A DNA stretch of 64,000 bases, taken from positions 39,893,221-39,957,220 of the forward strand of contig CM071568.1 in the NCBI GenBank assembly GCA_036426205.1, in the 5' to 3' direction. The notes under the pieces are model-generated. The model searched no databases, had not been told where the DNA came from, and was given only the letters and a program-made list of their open reading frames with translations. Every line of letters starts with the position of its first letter. The stretch's first letter is position 1. This document shows, one piece after another, positions 10,556 to 21,912 of the stretch. The position numbers and the translations under genes were made by a program. This stretch comes from Ascaphus truei (taxonomy: Eukaryota > Chordata > Amphibia > Anura > Ascaphidae).

Positions 10556-11342
10556 TCTCTTTTCTTTAAATCTGGCCCCCCCTCTTGTTCCTCTCCTGAT
10601 AGGACCCTTTTCCTTCTTTCTTTTATCTCCGGTTTTTGTACTACTCCCTGACCCTCTCCCACCCTTAAGGGATCCATGTGTCGGTTCTTTACTGAGTCTA
10701 AAAAACCCGACGGTGAGGGTTGGGCCGGTGATCTAGGTCTAGGACTTGGTTTATGAACTCTTTGATTAAAATTTGTATCATACTTTACATATTCCCTATG
10801 TCCATATTTAAAATTAGGAATGTAGTTTTTCCCTTTATAATTGGGGTTTCTAAAATGTCCCTCATGTCTATGATGAGGTGGGTACCCATTGTTTGGAGTG
10901 AGACACCTTTCACCCTCATACACTTGAGTATCCTACCCCTCTCATTCCAATTTTCCCAGCCTCTTTGGTTAGGAAAAGAAATAAAATTTCTATGCTGCTC
11001 GTTACTTCTGTTCTGAGATTGGGAGGAACCTCTATTGCCCCCTCCTTTAGGTTTAGTGCTTGTGGACCTACTTCTATCAGAATCTTTGGCCCAGTTCCTC
11101 TGTCTGTTATTATCGTAATCAGCTTTGTCTCTAAAGAACTTCTCGTGTTTCTTCTTTAAAGTTTCTTCCTCCGCATGTTCAAGTTTCATGCGGAGGTCGT
11201 GCTCCAGCTCCGAGCAATCATACTCGATTACTAGGGGCTCCAGCACTTTTATGACATCTGTAATCTCTTTGTCCATCATTTTTAATGTTTTGGTTCTCTC
11301 ATAAATGATGAGCTTCATCAATGATATAGAACAATCATCCAA
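10540..11342 (-). pseudogene. N-terminal region of Penelope polyprotein, split by frameshifts
   Basis: Two overlapping minus frames precede the RT frame: 11342-10785 and 10923-10540. The first begins with a probable coiled coil (leucine- and glutamate-rich, EHAEEETLKKKHEKFF) followed by a basic, Arg/Ser/Asn-rich stretch. The second is rich in Pro, His, Tyr and Lys. Frame one appears to continue into frame two near 10925, and frame two into the RT frame near 10550, so two indels separate what was probably one ORF of about 1,050 codons. The basic disordered character suggests RNA binding, but I recognise no domain. Confidence 0.6.
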
Positions 11343-11376
11343 AATCCTGTTCCACTCCTTTAAAAAATGTTCATTC

Positions 11377-12298
11377 TCCTTTTAGTTTTACATTGCTGCA
11401 AGGTTCTTTTTAACAGATATTAATATGCACCCATATAAAGAATGTTCTTATGATTGATTGGTCTTGAGAACTTTTTGTGTTTCTTCTTAATATTTGTCCA
11501 AATTGGGCTAAAAATGATCTTCCTAATGTGTCAGGTGTTGACACACTTCCGTGCTATGTATTTTATTAGTGTCTAACATGTTTTTCTTTGTTTTTAGCAA
11601 CATCAATCGCGTTTGTTTGTCATTTTATTTGATTGTTAATAAAGTTTATTGTATAGTTGTTATGTTACTAGTGACAACCAGTGACGCGCGCTACCGGGAC
11701 TTTACCCCTCCATTACCACCTTCCGATTGGTTGTGTGAGTAGCAGGATTAGCCAATGAATTACGAGCGTGGGGTATTTAAAGTTCCTTTAATACCACTCA
11801 AATTTATTCCCTGATGAAGAAACCCACGGGTTTCGAAACGCGTTGGAAGAACTGCCAAGAGTCTTATCTCTAACTACTACCCCATCATGCGAGCAGCCCC
11901 AGCAAAAACGGCGCCAAACTCGGCGTTTTCTCCCGCGGTGACGTCACCAACCCGGAAGTGTTCTGCATGGAGGGGAGAGAGAGAATCTAGCTGGCGTGGA
12001 GCTCCGCTTTGCCCAAGAGCACTGCATGGGACAGCAGCACACGTGTGATCCGTGTCTTGGAGTAGAACTTTCAAAGGCTCCCTACTTACCCCAACAGGAC
12101 TGTGTACCAGAGGCACCAGTGTCCAAATCCTTGCGAGGACATCTGTTCCGGTCTCCTGTGGCGTTTGGGTAACAATATCCCGAAACTGATTGTTTTACAC
12201 TTTATTGATGTACGCTTAATACTCACCTTTTGTTGTTTATTTCAATATATTTTTTAATACACTATGAGCGATTTGCGCTGTGTCTTTTCTGTTATTCT
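11377..12298 (+). repeat. Right pLTR of Penelope-like element (inverted copy)
   Basis: This is the inverted partner of 7144-8074. It lies upstream of the RT ORF but points the opposite way, so its hammerhead is on the + strand. The outer end reaches the CACTAGTG target sequence at 12299. Confidence 0.88.
11804..11851 (+). ncRNA. Hammerhead ribozyme motif (plus-strand copy)
   Basis: The core CTGATGA is at 11811-11817. Stem II is GAAACC with GGTTTC (perfect 6 bp, CACG-type loop), the second core GAAA is at 11835-11838, the minimal stem III CGCGT follows, and predicted cleavage is after T11844. Stem I pairs TTATTCC (11804-11810) with GGAAGAA (11845-11851), one mismatch. All invariant core residues are present. 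Confidence 0.85.
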
Positions 12299-12398
12299 CA
12301 CTAGTGGTCTGCTCTGCTCACTGGTTCCTCATGACTGAAGTGCAGGGGCTGGTTTGCCAACCCCTCCTTCAGCTAACTCCACCCGCATCTGCCAAAGC

Positions 12399-12850
12399 TG
12401 GAAACCACTCACTAGTGGAGATTAGGGGAGGGTCCCACAAATTTATTGGGTGTCCCGGTATAAGTGCTGAACTTTTCACAGTCCTGGGGGGCGCGGCCTC
12501 CGGTTTCGCGCCACCACTCCCTGAGCACCACTCCATATTTGGCGCCATTCCCGGCCAATTTCTTGCAGCCACTTTGCTTTCAAACTCCTTGTCTTCTTCT
12601 CCACAGGCAGCACTGATTACAGGAACTACTTTCTGTAAGGGTACGGCCGGTTGATCCGTTCCCACTGGGCATAATTGGAAACAACTCCCCATGGTTGAGA
12701 TTAGGGGGAGGTCCCATAAGTTTATCGGGTGACCCAGCACTGGGGTTGAGTTAGTCATAGTCCATGAGGGGCGGCTGCAGCTTTCGCGCCATACTCCCCA
12801 TCAGGGTGGGGTTTTCCTGTTGGCGCCACTCCTGACCAACTCTCTGCCAG
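12399..12850 (-). repeat. Diverged internal duplication in the LTR element
   Basis: A block around 12399-12570 recurs diverged at about 12671-12850 (GGAAAC, then AGATTAGGG, GGTCCCA and TTTAT plus GGGTG in the same order, offset about 272 bp). In the minus frame this gives repeated PINLWD and PLIST motifs. It lies in the leader or gag-equivalent region of the non-autonomous element. Confidence 0.6.
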
Positions 12851-13780
12851 TCCAGTATTGTATTCATTGTCTGCAACTGGGCCACGCGGTCTCCCAGGGA
12901 AGCGGGAACCGCCATTTTGGTTTGCACTGTCAATCTCTTTAACGGTTGAGGTAGCTTTTGATTGTTTGTACGCCGACTGACAAGCAAATCCATCATGTTC
13001 CCCACACATCACTACAATGTCCTCCTCAATGTCCTCAGGGGTAGTACCCCTGGGTCCTAGACAGGACAAAAACGGCGCGGCCACAGCCTTGGCGCCACTC
13101 CACAGCAGGCTCGCAAAAGTCATTTCCGTAGCTTGCTCTTCACCCGCACACACGCCATGTGCGCTCTCTCCATCAGCCTCCATCCGCCATTTTGGACCTT
13201 CCGCACTGCGCGGATCCTCCATTCTTGCGGTCGCCATTTGGTTACTGTATATGTTTTTATTGTACATGGAGCTCCTCTCTGCGGGGCAGCTGCCACACCA
13301 ATACAATAAAGACTGCCTTGAAGCACCACCTTGTGTACCTAATCTAGGTCTGACTCGTGTTGCAGTACCTCCGACTAGGCTCACTCTCTCTGTGTCTGCT
13401 GTGTCTCCTTCCTCCCATTCTGTACTCCATTCGGTAAGTGGTCTGGAATGGGCGAGAGTACTCTGGCTCTTCCATGCAGTACTTGGGCGTCTACCTCTCT
13501 TGGTCAGCCTAGCGCAGACCCTCTCCAGGATTCCTGACCACGTTAACAGGCTATCACTTTAGGCATCCTACCAACTAGCACTACCTCAAGGTGATTAGGA
13601 CAGCTATAGCCCAGCTCCAAACCCCCAACTCCTTTCATGCCCCTAGGTCGTCCCTGCGAACTGACAAACTCCATCAGCCCCCTGACTACCCCTAGGTCCG
13701 TCGCAACACAGCACAAAGTGGCAGCATACACTCTCCCTGTTTCCCAGTGTGCCTAGCAAAAGCCTGTCCTGTTGATAGGT

Positions 13781-13798
13781 ATCTCAGCAGCGCCTCCA
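13781..13798 (-). promoter_or_regulatory. Primer-binding-site-like sequence
   Basis: On the minus strand TGGAGGCGCTGCTGAGAT starts two bases after the 5' LTR end. The same 18 bases follow the LTR at 62132. It resembles the complement of a tRNA-Thr 3' end (TGGAGGC then GCTG) with a few mismatches; the tRNA assignment is from memory and tentative. Confidence 0.7.
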
Positions 13799-13800
13799 AA

Positions 13801-14624
13801 TGTAATGGTTTTCCTGGACCTGTCTGACCCACCCAATCTCACATTGGCCCCTGTGGTCTAACCGGCCCCCATTACATGGTAGTGTCTGGTGGTGCACCTG
13901 TTGGCAACAGGACTCCTGAGTCTCCTGCATGATGTTATGTGGGGAATGCCAACCCAGACAGGCAGCTGAGGTAGTGTGCTTGAGTCCTACCTATATCCAG
14001 TGCAGCGCCTCCACCTCATCAGGATCCCTGCGTCCGCAAGGGGATGGTTCTGATGAGGAACTCCTCCATGGTGCCTTCCTCTGCAGAGTAATTCCAGACT
14101 CACACATGAGGGTGTCTTTAATCAAGATCATCTTTATTGCTTGGTGGTGGTATGGGCCAGCTGCCCCTCACAGCTGGCAGCTCAGCCACACATCTTTCGA
14201 TACTGTCCCTTAGAAAGGTACACCCTCCCAATGGAGTGGGATCCCCTCTCCCCTCAGGGAGATCACCCCTGTGCCAGGTCCCTGGACACAGTGTGGCCTT
14301 GTCAGCCTTGCTGCTGCTCGACTTGATTTGGGCCACTAGTTACGGCACTAGTGGGCCCCTCATTCGCAAGTCTCAACTCAGACTTGTTCCTTTATCCAAC
14401 CACTAACTTTTGGCAGTGCTGTGCCTTATATACTTCAGGAAACTGGCACATCTCTGATGTCACTAACGGTGGACTCAGAGTATGCAGCCACTCCCATCTA
14501 TGCATATGACACCTCACCAGGGTGTGTGGGCAACCCTCCATGATTACTGCTGGCAACCCTGTAACTTACCAGGTTTACTGCCAGCATGAGAGGAAACTGT
14601 AGACCATTTTACAGCATAGCTACA
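13801..14624 (-). repeat. 5' LTR of the non-autonomous element
   Basis: Direct repeat of 5560-6391 with scattered substitutions and small indels. It starts on the minus strand at 14624 (TGTAGCTATGC) and ends at 13801, next to the primer-binding-like site. Confidence 0.87.
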
Positions 14625-14628
14625 TACA

Positions 14629-17600
14629 TTTGCCTTTAAATCTCATCTATGTCATGAGAACATATTCTTCCATATTGGGGAGACATGTGGCTTTGCAAAA
14701 GTCTTTTGAAATAGCACTATGTAAGGTTTAAAATATAACAATATGCCACCTAGTGCAAACTTGTATTCATCCTATTTAAGTAAAAAAAGAAGAAAAAAAC
14801 AGAAGTATAAATGTAGTATCTTTTATGACATTTTTACCCGTATGAAAATATTTATAGACTTTTGTTGTGTTTTAAAATTCTAGACTAAACAGAGTGCAAA
14901 GCAGCATTATTCTCTATTAAAAACATGTTTCATAAAAAAATATAATGGTCTACAAATTTCTGAGAATTCTCTACTGACAGTACTTCACTTAGATACCATA
15001 AATGTATATTATTTAATAACACCCAGGTGACATGCCTTTCACCTATAAAAGTACAACAAAAGTTCATCCATTCTTACAACACTTAATTACCGTTTACATT
15101 TACATTTATTGCATCTACTCGATTTGAAAGGTTGTCAGCTTGTATTTCATTCTCACAGACTTATGCTAGAAAAACAAATGATTTATATTCCTGCGATGGC
15201 TTTGTTTCTTCCGCTGCAAACATTCATATGACTTAGTTATGTGTTCAAACAGGGGCTTTTGTTTTTTTGTTTTTTTTAATAATTTATCATTTTCCGTTTA
15301 AAAAGCAAAAGCTGACTGACACCACGAAGTGCAAATCGACGTATAGGCTTATTCTATATGCGGCACAGCAGACGATCGGGCCATTTTCTCCTGTAATTTC
15401 CTTTTGAAGTCCACGCGGAATTTAATGTACCGGTTTCCAAAAGTATTGTGGCATGATGTGCCAATTATCAGCAGCCAAGACAGATGCATTATTGATGGAG
15501 AACATTTAAACTAGTGGTTATTTCCTTTTCTATACGTTGCTTGGATGGAGATGTGACCGAGACCTTTTTTATTCATTAAATGAAGACAGAAGGCAAAGGT
15601 TTCCAGTAACTCCTGAACTGTTAGTTTTGGTGAATGGACTTTTTTTCTACCGTATGTTTGGAGATTTGATCTTTTATTGTTTAAGGTCACTTTTGTCTTT
15701 GCCTTTTTGGGGGTGTTTTAGGAGTGAGTAAGCTGTTATTATCAAAAAAGAATTGTGGAGACGTGTCATTCAGTTAGGTAGTTTTTAACAGATGTTAGGT
15801 AGTTTTTAACAGATGATTTGAGCTTCATGACCCATATGTCCTAAACAGATCAGATGGGTAGGTTTCTTGGATTGACTTTACTTGGATAACGTGACCCTTC
15901 AGCGTGCTTGAAAATCAATTTTCTGTGTCTCCCCAAGTGCCTAGCTTGGGAGAGCGTACGGCACTAGCGCACGCCTGCCATGTGAGCATGGCCGTACAGA
16001 TTGACTTTAACTGAAGTGAGCGCGCCAAGCGCGCTCTGCGGCAGCATGAACACAGCCTAAGTGTTGGCCCCTTGAAAGTTTGAATCTGCAAAGAATGTAA
16101 AATTGAAGTGAGTAGAGTTCTCTAGATCAGTAACACAGTGAACAGGGACATCTGAGGTGTATCTGGTTTGAGTCTAGCATATGGAGGAATGCTCTATAAT
16201 TAAATAATTCCTCAGCTTCTCTGTATGAGAAGGTCCCTGGAGGAGCCAGCAATCCTTATCTTGCATGTTGTCCGTTATAACTTATGTGAATATAATTAAT
16301 TAGATAATGATGTCAATTTATTGTTTAGCTTCTTATTTATAGTTTGTTGAAAGATTGATCTAAGTTTACAGGTGCAAAACTTCAAAGAAGTGGAAATGGT
16401 TCTAAAGATCTGCAGTATATAAATATGGTGACCACAAATATGATGGCAACATTCACTGGGAGTTTGGGAAGTGTTATCTGAAGTGTAGAGATCTAGAAAA
16501 CAATGGCTCATGCTGGCATAGGGAGGATGTATCACATTGTGTTGAACATGGGAAAATCATCTTTAATATGGACTTAATGGATGGTTTAAAGTGAACACTT
16601 CTATTGGTGGGTTGGTCAGGGTAGATTTGTTGACCCTGTGGCAATGGTGATCTTGGTCACTTTACACCCAGAATGATGGATCTATACCTGTGGGTTCCAC
16701 TGGTGGGAAAGTTGTCAGTAAGCCTTACCTAATGTGGCGGGTCAGTAGGCTTAGTAGCTTTTACGTTGGAATACAAACATAGAAGCTGTTGCCAGATGAG
16801 GATCATATGACCCACCTATTTTTACTATTTTCCTACTTGTTGAACAACCTCGAACTCTTCCTTCATATAAAACAGAGGACTTTTTTGCTGCTTCTTCATG
16901 TGTGCCAATACATTTTTGTACTTAGTTTTTATTGCAATCTTTGGTCATCGTTCTTTCCAAGGCAGCTGCATTGCCATCTACGACTTCTTGTTCATATAAA
17001 ATAAAATGTAATATATTCCAAAACAGTCTTGAATTTGCACGTTATTAGCTTCCACTAGTCCTGTTGGAAGGCTTTTCTATACACAGTAGCAAAAAAACAA
17101 CCCCTCACATTTCCAACAAATCTTCCACCCTTTAGCTTCCAACCCAAACCACTTTCTCTACTGTAGCATTCCTCTTTTTCTAAAAATGCTTAAACCCTAT
17201 ATGTACCTTAATATTAACTATATGAAAGCTTGTATCATTTGCTTCCACCCTTTCTTTGTTTCTGGCTTTATATGTCGAGGTCCTCCAGTCTTTCCGGATA
17301 AGCTTCAATAATGCAATCGATCCCCATTTCAGATGCTCTTCCTTACATCAACTCCATTTTGTTTTATCCTGCTTGGTAAATGGCCCCTAGAACTGAACAC
17401 AGTACTTTGGGTGAAGTCTTATCTACTCTCTTTCTGCTACTAATATGTTTCCCTGTAACTGTAACAAATAATACTAGGAAAATAATAAGAAAAAAAAACA
17501 GGTGGGGGGGAGGAGGTAATGCACGCTGGTTCTATGTGGGGTCACTGTCTCCCACTTTGAAGGAATAGCTACTTTGAATTATTGTTCATCTACAGTATAC

Positions 17601-19978
17601 TACTACCTTAAACTTCTGAACGAAGAAGAAATCTGAACAGAATATGTTTACGGATTAATTAGGGATAAGATTTACAATAATTAATGTGATTCTAAAGGGG
17701 CTACTGAATTTATCAACACGTCTGGCACGTTTGCCATATTGGTCAAAAGAAGTCACATCAGATTTAAAAGGGGGAGGAAGTTTTGATTACCTTTTTCCAT
17801 CAAGTGTGTGGGGGTATTTATTCACATTTCCGCCTAAATCACCTAGAGGAGTGGGAATACTATATACTATATTCACCTCTTGCAGGCATGATTTTAAATT
17901 TACATTTTCCACTTGGCATTCAAAGGTTTATAGAGTGCTAATCTATCACTACTTCTCAAATAATACACCAGATGTAGCAGATTACTTTCATAGAGCCTGA
18001 TATTTTTATCATAATTCTACGAGCCGTCCCCTGCCTCGTTCTGGCAGGGTTACGCTGTGGGACCTAATTCTAACTTTACACCCAGCTATTTTAATTGCTT
18101 TTATTTTTGTTCCGCAGTTCTAATTTCTGGCTACAATCCAGGACTATATGTTTACTAAAATTACAATTTTTAACATTTCTTGTGTGGGACCTATTTCAGA
18201 GTGCAGTTTTAGGGAACACTTTTCCTTCTCCCTCTCTATTTGTATCACACCAGTTTCCTGCTGGCTCCACCCCTTTTCGATTAACATTCTTACTACCCTA
18301 ATTACTGAATAAAGCTGAGCGGGATCATTTGCCCCACCTGGGAATCCATTCACCAAGCTTATTTTTTAGTAAAATTATTAGAAACTGGTTTGGATAGTCT
18401 AATAACATGTTGTCAATTTGTATTTTTAAGAAAAAAAAAGAAAGTTATATTCCTAATATTTTTGGGGGCAATACCTCAATTTGCAGGTGGCACATTTTTC
18501 TTTCTTTCACTGAAAGCTAATGGAACTCTTTTCTCTAGATTCTGTGGGATATTTATGTACACTGTAGTTATTACCCCACAGGTAGTCAAATAAGTAGCAA
18601 TATGTCAGAATGAATTCCAGGAAGTTACTGTAATTGTAATATTATATGGTAGATTAGTGAACACTCTATGCAAAGAATGTAGCAGTTATTGGTACAGCAT
18701 TTCAGTTCATGGTGTATTTACATTTACATTCTCAAACATACACTTTTTTTATTAACTTGGTTATATCTGAAATACTTTACAAAGCTCTTGGTTTTTAGGA
18801 ATCTCTTTGCATTTTGAATCTACTCCCTTATTTTCTTATACGTCTGTACTCTTTGACTCTGGCTTGTAGATTCTAGATGCCTTTTCTGTCAGTACCTTTA
18901 CATTGTAACGTCTATTGTACAAGCACAGCCTAATATATTGTGTAATATGAATGAAGCCAAACCAAACAAGTATGGTCAATTTGTAGGGTGCACATTCATA
19001 AGGGCATAGCATGACCAGTCAGCATTAGCAATCATTTCAAGACGGGAAAAAGATTTTAGAATAAAAAAAAAATAACAAAATTAAGGTGGAAGTGATAGCA
19101 TAAATGACAAACTGATTTTTAAAAATTATACCACATTCACTACTCAGGTCCCTTCTGCAGGCATGTTACCATAGAAGCTACAGTAATACAGTAAGATATA
19201 TTTATACAGGGCACAATAAATCAATAAACTGAAAATGCATATGTGAAACGTGTAATGCAAATGGTTAGTGTTACACAGTAATGCAAAAACGTGAATAGTC
19301 TGAGCATTTGGTGGAGGGAGCCTCTCAGGAGTTAAATGGTTACATAGTAGAGGAGGTTGAAAAAAGACATACGTCCATCCTATGCTAAAGTGGAAAAAAG
19401 GCAGTGCTTCACTTTAAGTACATTTTCGCTTTACATACATGCTCTAGTCCCATTGCGTTCGTTAATGCGAGGTATGCCTGTAGAAGGAACTCAGTTTTGG
19501 GTGCTCAGGAATTAAGCCATGTACATGGTATGTGATATTGGAGGGGAGGCCTTTAATAATCCTGGTTAGTTCTTTCATGTAAATGTTACTTGGATTTTCC
19601 TCTAGTTTGCGGTAGTGTCTCTCATCTGTCGATATTGTATGTTTCTCATAGATTGTCTGCTGTATTTATTATAACTACAGCTCCTATCCTATCTGCCAGT
19701 GTGATAATTATAGGCTTGTTAAATAATTTCAACATCAACCAATCTTTGACATGTCTTGGAAGGTGTGCTTGGTACTTGTTTAAATTACTGCAGATTAATA
19801 CCAGAAAGCAGTCAAGTATCTTTGTCTCCTTTCTTGAAAGATACAGTAGGTCTCTGATTTCTAGAAGTCTCCCAGTATAGACTTTAACCTAGACAAATGA
19901 TTAAACTTAGATTATAAGGTAAAGCTAAGTCTTCTTCTATCTGTGTTGTCAAACTGAAGTGTAATGAGCCACTTAGAC
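14629..19978. other. ANGPT1 intron, mostly unique AT-rich sequence
   Basis: No exon or clear transposon was recognised. A 21 bp unit is tandemly duplicated at 15774-15815 (TTAGGTAGTTTTTAACAGATG region). GC-rich patches near 15950-16050 and 18010-18060 may be old repeat fragments but have no definable ends. Confidence 0.5.
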
Positions 19979-20309
19979 CAGGGGTGCGCAAACTGGGTGT
20001 CTGGGGGCACAATTTTTTTTGGGGGGGGAACAAACTTTTCTGGGGGTGGGGGGTGGTGCTTACAGAGGCCCCGCTCTCTTCCCCAAAGAATTTAAATAAA
20101 ATGTCGGGGGATCGCACACGAGGCCTCTGTAACTCCTTTACCTGGTTTCCGGCGGCTTCTGGTGACACGTTGCATGCATCAAATGATGTCGCGTGGCCAC
20201 ATTACGTTGTGATGTCAGAAGACGCCGGAGAACAGGTAAAATTGGGGGGGCGAGAGTAGGGTGGGAGAGCAGGCAGGGGGGCGCAGATGGAAACGTTTGT
20301 GCACCTCTG
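19979..20309. mobile_element. hAT-like MITE, family B copy 1
   Basis: The ends are CAGGGGTGCGCAAAC and, inverted, CAGAGGTGCACAAAC, the CAGGGGTG-type terminus of hAT elements. A related copy is at 37958-38247. There is no coding region and the flanking 8 bp do not match well. It inserted about 345 bp upstream of the angiopoietin exon at 20654. Confidence 0.65.
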
Positions 20310-20653
20310 ACAGACAATGTAATGGTATAGAAAGGCTGTTCTCACTTCCCTAAATGATTCAGTCACAAACATGCAATTTAATCACTCACTGTCAGTCCAG
20401 CCTATGGTTTTTACAATGGGATTTCATTATTTTGGATCAGCAGAGTAAAAACGCAATAACTAAGAAAGAAATAGCATAGCTAATGAGATGGGTTAGCAAT
20501 GTACAATGTTATGCGGCCATTGTTAATGACAGTTTTGTTGGGTTGTTGATATTATAACTGTATGCATAAAAGATAATAATGGCCTTATAAAAAGTATTAA
20601 AATAGTTTGTGTAGTAAAGATAAATATATTTTGTTCTACTGACTTCTCTCTAG

Positions 20654-20820
20654 GGATTTGGCAGTCCATCTGGTGAATTTTGGATGGGAAATGAGTTTAT
20701 CTTTGCAATAACCAGCCAAAGGCAGTACTCTCTGAGAATTGAATTAATGGACTGGGAAGGCAATCATGCACATTCACAGTATGACAGATTTCACATAGGA
20801 AACGAAAAGCAGAATTACAG
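20654..20820 (+). CDS. ANGPT1: ANGPT1 fibrinogen-domain exon (167 bp)
   Basis: This exon follows the 3164-3265 exon in frame and encodes 55 residues plus two bases of an Arg codon, from GFGSPSGEFW to GNEKQNYR. It is part of the fibrinogen-like, TIE2-binding domain. The acceptor CTCTCTAG lies directly upstream and the donor is GTAAGA at 20821. ITSQRQY, RIELMDWEGN and QYDRFHIGNEKQNYR are diagnostic of ANGPT1 rather than ANGPT2 or ANGPT4. There are no stops or indels, so the gene appears functional. The next expected exon (beginning LYLKGHTGTAGK in relatives) was not found downstream, so the next intron exceeds 43 kb unless I missed it. Confidence 0.96.
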
Positions 20821-20887
20821 GTAAGAAATGTGATGTCATTTTTTTAGCTTTCATACTCTTCTGCAAAATTGACAAAACGTGTGTACT

Positions 20888-20962
20888 ATATTATTATTAT
20901 TACCTGGATTATTATTACTATTATTATTATTAATAAAAATAATAACAATAATAATAATATCA
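20888..20962. repeat. (ATT)n/(AAT)n microsatellite
   Basis: ATT repeats are followed by AAT repeats with interruptions, forming a loose inverted arrangement just downstream of the exon donor. Confidence 0.85.
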
Positions 20963-21682
20963 TCTGTATAATGTAATCCATTATAACAATTCCTATGAAA
21001 TAAGTATCCCCAAGTGAAAATGAATCAGATGTAGCATCGAAGCTTAATTGTATTTACACATGAAATCCACATTAAATAAAGACATACCTTCATGAAATGT
21101 TAGCACATCAAATGCAAACAATATAATGCTATAAATAATAATTCTGCTGAGCATCCATAGTTATTATATATGAAAAGAAGATATTAAATTGGTCCACAGG
21201 TAAGACTGATAAAAATTAGATTACTGACAGTATTGTTGAACATAAAATGGTAAATCAAGCACATTGTACAGTATGTATATGTATGTTTACCTTTATTTAT
21301 GTAGTAAAGAGAGAAGTTCCAATCACGCTGACTGCCAAAGCTAGGTATTCAATTGAAGATGAAAGATAGTTTTCAAAGAATCCACTTCTTTGCTGCATAT
21401 GTCTCAAGTGGGTGCTCCCTTCTCCCACTGAATATTCCAAAATAATCTTCAAAATGACAAAACAGAAGACGCAGTGCACCAGAAATTAACAGTAATATGT
21501 GTAATATAAAAACCACACAACAAATACATGAACTTACATAAGAAAGTAAAAGTGGGTTCCACAAGTTCCAAGTGAGAGCTGAGAGTCCAATGATGTAGTT
21601 CTGTATTGACCCGGTGCACCAAGTCCCCGGGGGGACCGTAGAAGCCACTCAGAACACTCACAGACCGGCGAGCAGTTACTTT

Positions 21683-21908
21683 GGGGCTATGGACAAAGCA
21701 GTGATAAGTGTTTTTAAGTGAGATAAATGCCTTTATTTCTCAATATTGCGTGCAGTGCGATTCACAAAGCAGTGATAACACTGCAGTATCGCGCTTAAAA
21801 GGCTTTTCATCATCAAAACAGTCATTGCTAAAAAAATTGCGCCATAAATTGCGCCAAAAAGCATGTATCTGACTTAAAAACACTTATCACTGCTTTGTGC
21901 ATAACCCC
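21683..21908. mobile_element. MITE with about 48 bp terminal inverted repeats
   Basis: The left end GGGGCTATGGACAAAGCAG mirrors the right end, which reads GGGGTTATGCACAAAGCAG inverted, and similarity runs about 48 bp inward. CTTT flanks both sides (21679-21682 and 21909-21912). No ORF; superfamily unclear. Confidence 0.75.
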
Positions 21909-21912
21909 CTTT

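Larger units (their letters stand above)
7018..12298 (-). mobile_element. Penelope-like element with inverted terminal repeats
   Basis: The element contains a minus-strand RT plus GIY-YIG ORF between terminal repeats (pLTRs) of about 0.92 kb in inverted orientation (7144-8074 and 11377-12298). It lies inside the LTR retrotransposon, between two copies of CACTAGTG (7010-7017 and 12299-12306), a likely 8 bp target duplication that is itself palindromic. Penelope-like elements are known for complex, sometimes inverted pLTR arrangements and for hammerhead ribozymes in the pLTR; both are visible. A 0.13 kb extra segment (7018-7143) occurs only at the left end. The ORF has two frameshifts, so this copy is probably inactive. 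Confidence 0.9.
5560..14624 (-). mobile_element. Non-autonomous LTR retrotransposon with nested Penelope insertion
   Basis: Two directly repeated LTRs (5560-6391 and 13801-14624) are flanked by TACA at 5556-5559 and 14625-14628. Minus orientation is shown by the primer-binding-site-like TGGAGGCGCTGCTGAGAT on the minus strand at 13798-13781, next to the 5' LTR, and by a polypurine tract (AAGGGGAGAA) next to the other LTR at 6392. Without the Penelope insertion the internal region is only about 2.1 kb, with no RT, integrase or protease, so it depended on another element. The minus frame 13384-12755 (209 codons) has no recognisable motif and may be a gag or leader relic. The LTRs are clearly diverged from each other, indicating an old insertion. 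Confidence 0.88.

Noticed and set aside
13017..13562. 181-codon + strand frame
   Set aside because: Lies antisense to the internal region of a minus-oriented LTR element and shows no motif.
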